Source: an uncultured Clostridia bacterium
GTDB taxonomy: Bacteria; Bacillota; Clostridia; Peptostreptococcales; Anaerovoracaceae
Assembly: GCA_934255435.1 (NCBI GenBank)
Contig: CAKQNZ010000035.1
Location: forward strand, 1 to 15,936
Reading direction: 5' to 3'
DNA: 15,936 bases
The translations under genes were made by a program, and so were the position numbers. Of the stretch, positions 7,636 to 14,375 are shown one piece after another. The notes beneath the pieces were generated by a model. It did no database searches and was not told where the DNA came from. It was given only the letters and a program-made list of their open reading frames with translations. Position 1 is the stretch's first letter. Every line of letters starts with the position of its first letter.

Positions 7636-8442
7636 GTGAGTACGATCAAAACGATTTTTACTGAACACTTGACATACAGAAGACAGATCTTCAAACTTGC
7701 CAAATCAGATCTTGTGAAGACATACAGAGGATCCGCTCTGGGGTGGACATGGGCGTTCATCAAGCCTATAGTGACACTGTTCGTGTTCTGGTTCGCATTC
7801 AGTGTGGGACTGAGGCACGGCAAGGATGTGGACGGATATCCGTTCTTTCTGTGGCTGGTGGCAGGATTCCTGCCATGGTTCTATATGAGTGAAATGATAA
7901 CCGGCGGAGCGGGATGTATCAGAAAGAACAAGCATCTTGTGACGAAGATGAAATTCCCAGTGTCTGTCATACCGACATATACCAGTCTGTCCAAGCTGAC
8001 AGTGCATATCATACTACTGATAACGACGATACTGATATTCGCAATCTTCGGACACAGACCGGATATATATTATCTGCAGATACCTGTATATATGCTGATG
8101 ATGTTCGTTTTCTTCACATTCTGGGCACTGTTTTCAGGTATGCTTTCTGCGATAAGCAAGGACTTTCTTAATCTTGTAAAATCCTTCACTCAGGCTCTGT
8201 TCTGGATGTCGGGCATCGTATACAATGTCAGTGGTATAAAAGTGCCATGGATAAGAAAGGTGCTGGAATACAATCCCGTGACTATCATCGCCAGCGGATA
8301 CAGACATGTGTTTATAGACAAGACCTGGTTTTTCGATTCGCTCCATGAGATCAAATGCTATCTCATCGTACTGGCTGTGATGATAATCCTGGCGGTATGG
8401 GCGTACAGGAAGCTTTACAGGGATATTGCAGATGTGCTTTAG
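7636..8442 (+). CDS. tagG: Teichoic acid ABC exporter permease (TagG/TarG-like)
   Basis: A 268-residue ABC-2 type permease with six expected membrane helices. The N-terminus runs into LAKSDLVKTYRGSALGWTW and an IKP turn, the hallmark of polysaccharide and teichoic acid export permeases. Later parts include the GFLPWFYMSEMITGGAG coupling region and a C-terminal NPVTIIASGYRHVFI segment. With the ATPase encoded directly downstream it should export the finished lipid-linked polymer. The GTG at 7636 is chosen because of AAGAGG 9 bases upstream, and the resulting length is typical for TagG. The stop codon is 11 bases before the next start, and the downstream ribosome site begins right at it, so the two subunits are tightly coupled. 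Confidence 0.88.
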   Translation: MSTIKTIFTEHLTYRRQIFKLAKSDLVKTYRGSALGWTWAFIKPIVTLFVFWFAFSVGLRHGKDVDGYPFFLWLVAGFLPWFYMSEMITGGAGCIRKNKHLVTKMKFPVSVIPTYTSLSKLTVHIILLITTILIFAIFGHRPDIYYLQIPVYMLMMFVFFTFWALFSGMLSAISKDFLNLVKSFTQALFWMSGIVYNVSGIKVPWIRKVLEYNPVTIIASGYRHVFIDKTWFFDSLHEIKCYLIVLAVMIILAVWAYRKLYRDIADVL

Positions 8443-8453
8443 AAAGGGATATC

Positions 8454-9179
8454 ATGAAAGAGAAAGAAACAGTTATATCCTTTAAGGATGTTACCAAGAC
8501 GTACAAATTATACAAAAGCGATAAAGCGAGGTTTTTAGGACTTTTCACGAAAAAAGTCCCATATAAAGAAAACAAAGCTGTTGATCATGTTTCATTTGAT
8601 ATCAAAAAAGGCGAGGGCGTAGCGCTGTTCGGCAGAAACGGTGCAGGTAAATCTACTATCATGAAGATGATAACAGAGGTCACCTTTCCCAGCGAAGGCA
8701 GTATCGAAGTCAGAGGTCGTGTCAGTGCGCTGCTGGAGCTCACTGCAGGATTCGACGGCGAGTGTACAGGCCGTGAGAACATATATCTCAAATGCAATCT
8801 GATGGGTATGAACGACAGACAGGTCAGAGAAGTTGAGGATATGATAGTTGATTTTGCGGAACTTGGCGACTATATAGACCAGCCTGTAAGGACGTATTCC
8901 AGCGGTATGAAAGCAAGACTGGGATTTTCCATAAATGTCAACGTGGATCCTGAGATTCTTATCGTGGACGAGGCGCTCAGCGTAGGCGACAAGGCGTTCA
9001 GAAAGAAATGTACGAGCAAGGTCCAGGAGATCATGGCGGACGGCAATGTTACATTCCTGTTTGTAACACACTCTACGTCCATGGCAAGGGATTTCTGTCA
9101 GCGAGGTATCGTCCTCAAAAAAGGAAAGAAAATATACGACGGCGACATAGAAGGCGCCATCGAGCTTTACGAAAAATAA
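8454..9179 (+). CDS. tagH: Teichoic acid ABC exporter ATPase (TagH/TarH-like)
   Basis: A 241-residue ATP-binding subunit. Walker A is GRNGAGKST at 60-68, the signature YSSGMKAR at 148-155, Walker B ILIVDEALSVGD at 168-179, and the switch His in VTHS at 206. The N-terminal part with TKTYKLYKS and the signature SSGMKAR are typical of polysaccharide and teichoic acid exporters. The long C-terminal extension of Bacillus subtilis TagH (over 500 residues) is missing, as in many short homologues. The ATG at 8454 follows AAAGGG by 5 bases; the longer frame from 8355 would lie inside tagG and lacks such a site. It powers export together with the upstream permease. Confidence 0.92.
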   Translation: MKEKETVISFKDVTKTYKLYKSDKARFLGLFTKKVPYKENKAVDHVSFDIKKGEGVALFGRNGAGKSTIMKMITEVTFPSEGSIEVRGRVSALLELTAGFDGECTGRENIYLKCNLMGMNDRQVREVEDMIVDFAELGDYIDQPVRTYSSGMKARLGFSINVNVDPEILIVDEALSVGDKAFRKKCTSKVQEIMADGNVTFLFVTHSTSMARDFCQRGIVLKKGKKIYDGDIEGAIELYEK

Positions 9180-9196
9180 GGATCAGGAGGAGTTCT

Positions 9197-9637
9197 ATGA
9201 AAAGAGTACTTACCTACGGGACATACGACCTGCTGCATTACGGACATATAAGACTTTTGAAAAGAGCAAAAGAGCTGGGGGACTATCTCATCGTAGCCAT
9301 ATCTACAGATGAGTTCAATGCGATAAAAGGCAAGAAAGCATATCACGACTATGAGACCAGAAAAGAAATGCTGGAAGCCGTGCGCTATGTGGATCTTGTG
9401 ATACCTGAGAAAACATGGGAACAGAAGATAGACGATGTGAAGGAATACCATGTAGATGTTGTCGTCATGGGCAGCGACTGGGCTGGAAACGAGAAGTTCG
9501 AGCAGCTCAGGGATTACTGTGAAGTGGTGTATCTTGACAGGACAGAAGGCGTTTCCACATCAAAAATAAAAAAAGAACTCAATCTTCAGGCACCTGAGGA
9601 CAATATCAATCAGATACCTGAAGAAAAACATGATTAG
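9197..9637 (+). CDS. tagD: Glycerol-3-phosphate cytidylyltransferase
   Basis: A 146-residue cytidylyltransferase that makes CDP-glycerol from CTP and sn-glycerol 3-phosphate, the donor for glycerol-type teichoic acids. Visible motifs: the N-terminal YGTYDLLHYGH with the HxGH nucleotide-binding signature (14-17), AISTDEFN, the KKAYHDYETRKEML stretch, VMGSDW, and the closing RTEGVSTSKI loop. It is close to Bacillus TagD throughout, with a short acidic tail. A strong AGGAGG lies 6 bases before the ATG at 9197; the longer frame would overlap tagH. It is the third gene of the tagG-tagH-tagD run. Its stop codon overlaps that of the convergent minus-strand gene by 4 bases. Confidence 0.95.
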   Translation: MKRVLTYGTYDLLHYGHIRLLKRAKELGDYLIVAISTDEFNAIKGKKAYHDYETRKEMLEAVRYVDLVIPEKTWEQKIDDVKEYHVDVVVMGSDWAGNEKFEQLRDYCEVVYLDRTEGVSTSKIKKELNLQAPEDNINQIPEEKHD

Positions 9638-9648
9638 CTTTTTTTCTT
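9621..9648. terminator. AT-rich inverted repeat at the convergent gene ends, possible bidirectional terminator
   Basis: AAGAAAAA (9621-9628) and TTTTTCTT (9641-9648) form a perfect 8-bp stem around a 12-base loop that holds both overlapping stop codons. It gives T-rich 3' arms on both strands, but the stem is weak, so termination may be inefficient. Confidence 0.35.
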
Positions 9649-10761
9649 ACTGAATATGAAGTCAACGATATCCTGCGTTTCGTGATCACTTCCTGAATAT
9701 ACATATTTGTTCAGGAACTTTTCAACATCTTCGGGACGGCAGATATCGTTTTTTATTGCCTGGACTGTTTCTGCAGCTGTACTGCAGACAGGACCGGGCA
9801 TTTCTTTTCTGTAGTCCATGTATATGTCACGGTTACCCATATAGTGCTCGTAATCGTATGTGTAGAGATAAAGAGGGAGCTTTCTGATGGCTGCCTCGTA
9901 TATGATGCATGAGTAGTCGCTGATGACATAATCTGCGATGAACAGCATATCGAAGGATGAAAAATCATGATCGACAATGGCATGCTCATGTGTCAGATCC
10001 AGCTTGGCCAGTGGATGCGCCTTTATTATCAGGTCATAGCTTTCGTAATCCACTGCATCGGCAAGAGCTGCAGCAGCGGCTCTGAAGCTTTCAGGCTCAT
10101 CTTTCCTGAAAGTAGGTACATAAAGTATATTTTTTTTCCTGCTGAGCTGAGGGTATTTTTCCAGTATTTTATGCCTTGTCTTTTCTGCTCGCGCTTCGTC
10201 TTTCAGCGCTTCGACTCTTGGCAGAGGCAATGTCACGATCTTTTCGATCGGATAGTTGAATCCTTCTGCAAGATGGGGCTTGTATGCCTCCGATGCAGCC
10301 AGGATGTAGTCGTATCCTCTGTGCATTTTCATGGTATGAGCAAGCTTCGATGATGAACCTTCGGGCATATCCAGTATGCTGTATCCGAATTTCTTCATGG
10401 TGCCGACAGAATGCCACATCTGTATCACCAGCAGGCTTTCTTTGTGATCCAGGATACTGACGAGGATGGAGTATGAATCCAGTACGATGACTTCGGAAGT
10501 CGCCAGATGATACATCTGGCGGAGCATATGGAAGCAGTATCCAAGTTTCGATGCGATACCGCCTTCGAGCTTCCGGCAAAGTATGACACATTCATAATCC
10601 GGATGGAGTTCGGTTATCTTTTCTGCAAGCATCCTGATATCAAGAGACGGTTCGTTGCTCTGACGGCTGATGAATGTCACTTTTTTTGAAGCTGGCAGAA
10701 GCTTGAAGAACCAGTATATAAACGATAAGATCTTAACGGCTGCATTCAGTAAAATGTACAT
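9634..10761 (-). CDS. CDP-glycerol glycerophosphotransferase family protein, minus-strand copy
   Basis: A 375-residue protein with one N-terminal membrane helix (about 5-22) followed by the GT-B fold. Motifs: QMWHSVGTMKKFG at 114-126, VPTFR at 215-219, IIKAHP at 245-250 and ISDYSCIIYEA at 280-290. His 117 and His 249 match the two catalytic His residues known in TagF, but WHG reads WHS and the DYSS serine pair is DYSC. It should transfer an alditol phosphate from a CDP donor at the membrane; acceptor and polymer are unknown. The start at 10761 follows AGGAGGT by 5 bases and is the only one downstream of the predicted transcription start; the longer frame to 10881 crosses the promoter. It is the only transferase gene here read against the rest of the cluster, with its own promoter. 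Confidence 0.87.
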   Translation of the reverse strand: MYILLNAAVKILSFIYWFFKLLPASKKVTFISRQSNEPSLDIRMLAEKITELHPDYECVILCRKLEGGIASKLGYCFHMLRQMYHLATSEVIVLDSYSILVSILDHKESLLVIQMWHSVGTMKKFGYSILDMPEGSSSKLAHTMKMHRGYDYILAASEAYKPHLAEGFNYPIEKIVTLPLPRVEALKDEARAEKTRHKILEKYPQLSRKKNILYVPTFRKDEPESFRAAAAALADAVDYESYDLIIKAHPLAKLDLTHEHAIVDHDFSSFDMLFIADYVISDYSCIIYEAAIRKLPLYLYTYDYEHYMGNRDIYMDYRKEMPGPVCSTAAETVQAIKNDICRPEDVEKFLNKYVYSGSDHETQDIVDFIFSKKKS

Positions 10762-10766
10762 ATATG

Positions 10767-10773
10767 ACCTCCT
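10767..10773 (-). promoter_or_regulatory. Ribosome binding site of the minus-strand transferase
   Basis: AGGAGGT on the minus strand, 5 bases before the ATG at 10761. It decides the start against the longer open frame. Confidence 0.85.
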
Positions 10774-10785
10774 GTGATAACATGG

Positions 10786-10814
10786 ATTATACCAAGAATA
10801 TGTTGTAATTTCAA
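10786..10814 (-). promoter_or_regulatory. Sigma-A-type promoter with extended -10, minus strand
   Basis: On the minus strand, TTGAAA (10814-10809), a 17-base spacer and TATAAT (10791-10786), with TG one base before the -10 box (extended -10). The expected start is near 10779, giving a leader of about 18 bases. Its -35 box directly abuts that of the plus-strand promoter. Confidence 0.8.
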
Positions 10815-10831
10815 CGGATTCTTGATATAAT
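10803..10831 (+). promoter_or_regulatory. Sigma-A-type promoter with extended -10, plus strand
   Basis: TTGTAA (10803-10808), a 17-base spacer and TATAAT (10826-10831) preceded by TGA (extended -10). Transcription should start near 10838 and drive the four-gene operon from 10863 onward. Confidence 0.8.
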
Positions 10832-10862
10832 ATAACGATAATATCTACAGAGAGGGCATAGT

Positions 10863-12560
10863 ATGGATTTTTACGAAACAAATGATTTTGAAGTAGTTGA
10901 CCTGCAGTGGGAGCGTATTTTTCTCAGGTTTGATATAAAGACAGAATACCGGGGAGATATGCAGTTCGGCATCCTTCTCGTCGACAGAGAAACTGTCAAT
11001 GAGAAAGAAGTGAAGAAGTACGGCGAAAAGCCGGTAAAGAGCACTGAGGCGAGACGCCTGATACCCATAGATCCGTATGAGTCAGAAGACGGTATATACA
11101 GGTTCAGGATAAACATGTCGGCAGCAGACGGCAGGGAATTTCTCGACAACGCTGTCTGGAAGATCGGCATCGTCACAGGCAGAGGTTTTTCCATAGCAGG
11201 CACATCTGTTGATCTGGCGTACCAGCTGGAGGACCGGGCCAGGATATTCAGGTACGGCCGTGGCAGATACGCATACAATGTTTCTTTTTCTGTTACTTAT
11301 TTCAATGAAAAGAATCTTGAATTCAACATCAACAGCAGATTCATGATCGAAAATAAAACATGGAAAAGGCGCAGATACATCCAGGAGGCTTTCACCTTCA
11401 AAGGCAAGCTGAACCGTACCTACAAATACATGGTCATATGGATGATAAGAGCGTTCTATCATGTGATGGCGGCTCTGACGCCGAAGGACGGCAGCAGGAT
11501 ACTGTTCATGTCGGAGACAAAGGACTATATCTGGGGCAATCTCAAATATATCGACGACCGCATCAAAGAAAGATGTCTTGATAAGGATTTCAGACTGACA
11601 TATTCCTGCAGGAAAGCGGCAGGCGAGCACAATTCAGCGCTGAGCTGGGTAAAGACAGTTTTCCATATTGCAAAGCAGGACTATATATTCGTGGACGACT
11701 ATGCACCGCTGTTCGGATTTTTCAGGCTCAGCCCGAAAACGAAGCTGATACAGGTATGGCATGCCGGTGAAGGTTTCAAGTCTGTAGGATACAGCAGATT
11801 CGGCAGAGACGGATCACCGTTTCCTTCGATGTCATGTCACAAGGCATATGACTATGCGCTGACAGGGGCAGAAAAACTGGTGGAAGTGTACGAAGAAGTC
11901 TTCGGTATCGAGAAGAGCGCATTCCTGCCGACGGGTATGCCGAGGCTTGATGATTTCCTCGACAGCGACAGGATAAACAGTTTCCGCAAGGAGTTTTATG
12001 ACAGATATCCGAAACTGGCAGGCAGGAAGATCATACTCTTTGCACCTACATTCAGAGGTACAGGTCAGAAGGATGCATATTACGACTATGACCAGCTGGA
12101 TCTTGGACGTATGCATGATTTCTGCAGCAGCGACTACGCTGTGCTTTTCAAGATGCATCCGTTCATCGACGAGCGCATAGCGATACCGCAGGAATATCAG
12201 GACTCGCTGTTGGATTTCTCGGAATATCCTGATATCAACGAGCTGTACTATATCACTGACGTGCTGATAACAGATTATTCATCAAACTATTACGAGTATG
12301 CACTTATGAAAAAGCCGGTGCTGTTTTTCACATATGACAGGCAGATATACGAGGTGACAAGAGGCGTTCACAGGAGCGTCAGAGAAAATGCACCGGGAAA
12401 AGTCTGCGATACTTTCGATGAACTTATGTCTGCACTGGAAGACAGTGATTTTGAGACAGATAAACTGGACAGGTTCGTCGAGGAGAATTTCGGAGAGTAC
12501 GACGGACATGCATGCGACAGAGTCATAGACAGGATACTGCTCGCAGACAAGGAGGTTTGA
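10863..12560 (+). CDS. CDP-alditol phosphotransferase with N-terminal domain (TagF/TarL-like)
   Basis: A 565-residue protein in two parts. Residues 1 to about 185 look mostly beta-strand and contain no transferase motif; similar N-terminal regions precede many TagF-family enzymes and their function is unclear. Residues about 205-565 are the GT-B transferase: QVWHAGEGFKSVG at 297-309, APTFRG at 394-399, FKMHP at 429-433 and ITDYSSNYYEYA at 469-480. His 300 and His 432 match the catalytic His pair. Length is close to TarL/TarF-type polymerases. GAGAGGG lies 6 bases before the ATG. It heads an operon with a TarI-like cytidylyltransferase, as TarL is linked to TarI in Staphylococcus, which suggests it may use a CDP-activated unit other than glycerol. 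The substrate is inferred from context only. Confidence 0.87.
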   Translation: MDFYETNDFEVVDLQWERIFLRFDIKTEYRGDMQFGILLVDRETVNEKEVKKYGEKPVKSTEARRLIPIDPYESEDGIYRFRINMSAADGREFLDNAVWKIGIVTGRGFSIAGTSVDLAYQLEDRARIFRYGRGRYAYNVSFSVTYFNEKNLEFNINSRFMIENKTWKRRRYIQEAFTFKGKLNRTYKYMVIWMIRAFYHVMAALTPKDGSRILFMSETKDYIWGNLKYIDDRIKERCLDKDFRLTYSCRKAAGEHNSALSWVKTVFHIAKQDYIFVDDYAPLFGFFRLSPKTKLIQVWHAGEGFKSVGYSRFGRDGSPFPSMSCHKAYDYALTGAEKLVEVYEEVFGIEKSAFLPTGMPRLDDFLDSDRINSFRKEFYDRYPKLAGRKIILFAPTFRGTGQKDAYYDYDQLDLGRMHDFCSSDYAVLFKMHPFIDERIAIPQEYQDSLLDFSEYPDINELYYITDVLITDYSSNYYEYALMKKPVLFFTYDRQIYEVTRGVHRSVRENAPGKVCDTFDELMSALEDSDFETDKLDRFVEENFGEYDGHACDRVIDRILLADKEV

Positions 12561-12562
12561 TG

Positions 12563-13333
12563 ATGAGTAAGAATATAGCGATAATATTTGCAGGCGGCAG
12601 CGGCGCCAGGATGGGTGCAGGACTGCCGAAGCAGTTCATAGAGGTGAACGGCAAGCCTATCATAATCCATACACTGGAGATATTCGAGGAACATCCTCAG
12701 ATAGACAGTATATATATAGCCTGCAAACCGGACTATATAAACAAACTGAAAAAGTATGTACAGAGATTTTTCATAACGAAAGTGGCGGACATCGTTCCGG
12801 GAGGGACTACAGGTCAGGATTCCATATATCAGGCGCTGAGTGCTGCCGCAAAGGAGAATCAGGAGGACTCCATCGTGCTGATACATGACGGTGTCAGACC
12901 GTGTGTGCAGAGTGAAGTCATCACAAGTGCCCTTGAGTGCGTGGAGAAGAACGGTTCAGCCATAACATGCACTCCGCTGTTCGAAACGCCGATAATGAGC
13001 AATGACGGTATCACGATAGACGATGTGCCTCGCAGGAGCCAGTGCTATACAGCTCAGGCGCCTCAGTGCTTCCGACTTGGCGATGTGATGGAAGCCCACG
13101 GCAAAATGCGTGAAACAAACCCTGAGTACAAGGATATCGTTGATACATGCACATTGATGAGGAGCCTCGGCAGGACAGTCTCCATCGTAGAAGGCAACAG
13201 AGGAAACATCAAAGTCACTACGCCGGAAGATCTCTACACATTCAGAGCGATGATACAGTACAAGGAGACAGAGCAGGTATTCGGATTCGCTGACAGAGAA
13301 GTAGTCGGCAGACTGAAAAAGACAGAAAGGTAG
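12563..13333 (+). CDS. IspD/TarI-type cytidylyltransferase
   Basis: A 256-residue nucleotidyltransferase. The CTP-binding loop is FAGGSGARMG with PKQF following (9-25), LIHDGVRP lies at 106-113, QAPQCFRLG at 165-173, and the closing NIKVTTPEDL at 215-224. These fit both IspD (methylerythritol phosphate) and TarI (ribitol 5-phosphate). The operon position between two TagF-like genes favours a CDP-alditol or CDP-sugar role in surface polymer synthesis. The usual GGxxRxxS segment reads GGTTGQDS (80-87), lacking the Arg, so it may be a distinct subgroup with another substrate. AAGGAGG ends 7 bases before the ATG at 12563; the ATG at 12560, which overlaps the previous stop codon by one base, is an alternative. 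Translation is evidently coupled to the upstream gene. I leave the symbol empty because the substrate is not certain. Confidence 0.85.
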   Translation: MSKNIAIIFAGGSGARMGAGLPKQFIEVNGKPIIIHTLEIFEEHPQIDSIYIACKPDYINKLKKYVQRFFITKVADIVPGGTTGQDSIYQALSAAAKENQEDSIVLIHDGVRPCVQSEVITSALECVEKNGSAITCTPLFETPIMSNDGITIDDVPRRSQCYTAQAPQCFRLGDVMEAHGKMRETNPEYKDIVDTCTLMRSLGRTVSIVEGNRGNIKVTTPEDLYTFRAMIQYKETEQVFGFADREVVGRLKKTER

Positions 13334-13340
13334 GTACAAA

Positions 13341-14372
13341 ATGAGCATAATACTCAAAGAAGACATAAACAATATACTGGCTGCAGATCTGCAGTGGGAG
13401 AAGTTCAAAGGAGCGTCAGTGCTCATAACAGGAGCTACAGGTATGCTGGGCGGATATGTGCTGAGGACACTGGTGGAGCTCAACAGGAGCAGAGACTACG
13501 GCATGACGCTGTATATCCTGATACGTCATCCGGAGAAGCTTGACGAAAGTCTCAGAGACGAGGTGACTGTCATCTGCCAGAGCGTTGCAGAACCTGTGGG
13601 ATCGAATGCGAAGTTCGACTACGTGATACACACAGCAAGTCCCGCGAGCCCGCTGATAATGAAAAACGACCCTGCAGGCACTATTGCAGCAAATACTCTG
13701 GGTACATTCTATACCCTGCAGGCTGCGCAGAGAAGCAATGCGAAAGGATATCTCTATATTTCATCGAGAGAGATCTACGGACAGCCATACGAAGGACAGA
13801 ACGTGTTCAGCGAAGACACATACGGATTCGTAGATCCGCTGGAACCGAGATCCTGCTATCCTGAAGGCAAGAAAGCGGCAGAGACTATGTGCGCATGCTT
13901 CAGACAGCAGTACGGACTGAATACCAAGATAGCGAGACTGGCGCATACATTCGGCCCCGGCATGAGCATAGATGACGGACGCGTGCAGGCGGACTTCCTG
14001 AGGAATGTTGTGAATCACGAGGACATCGTACTGAAGAGCGAAGGCACTGCCATCAGGACATACACATATGTCAGCGATGCAGTAAAGGCGCTGTTCTATA
14101 TACTGCTGGATTCAGATGATATCGTATACAACATTTCATCAGAGGCAGACACAGTATCCATAAGAGACCTGGCGCAGACGCTGGTGGACGCTTTCCCTGA
14201 GAGAAACCTCAAGCTGGTGTTCGACATACCTGAAGCAGACAAAAATTCAGGCTGTGCACCGTTCACACTTGGTATACTTGGAAGCGACAAGATCAAGGCG
14301 CTGGGATGGAAACCTGACTACAGGCTGGATGAAGGACTCAAGAGGACAGTGATGTATCTGGAGGGAAAATAG
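13341..14372 (+). CDS. Extended SDR NAD-dependent epimerase/dehydratase (UDP-glucuronate decarboxylase-like)
   Basis: A 343-residue extended short-chain dehydrogenase. The NAD-binding loop is TGATGMLG at 30-37, HTASPASP lies at 97-104, the active-site serine region is YISSREIYG (139-147), and the Tyr-Lys pair is in RSCYPEGK (Y173, K177). The HTASPASP, RSCYPEGK and FGPGMSIDDGRV stretches resemble UDP-glucuronate decarboxylases, but members of this group act on varied NDP-sugars. The gene starts 7 bases after the TarI-like gene; AGG repeats around that stop codon serve as ribosome site. It stands where TarJ, a zinc-type alcohol dehydrogenase, sits in ribitol clusters, but is unrelated to it. 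It may act on the CDP-linked product of the upstream enzyme or make its substrate; that is a hypothesis. Confidence 0.85.
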   Translation: MSIILKEDINNILAADLQWEKFKGASVLITGATGMLGGYVLRTLVELNRSRDYGMTLYILIRHPEKLDESLRDEVTVICQSVAEPVGSNAKFDYVIHTASPASPLIMKNDPAGTIAANTLGTFYTLQAAQRSNAKGYLYISSREIYGQPYEGQNVFSEDTYGFVDPLEPRSCYPEGKKAAETMCACFRQQYGLNTKIARLAHTFGPGMSIDDGRVQADFLRNVVNHEDIVLKSEGTAIRTYTYVSDAVKALFYILLDSDDIVYNISSEADTVSIRDLAQTLVDAFPERNLKLVFDIPEADKNSGCAPFTLGILGSDKIKALGWKPDYRLDEGLKRTVMYLEGK

Positions 14373-14375
14373 GCA

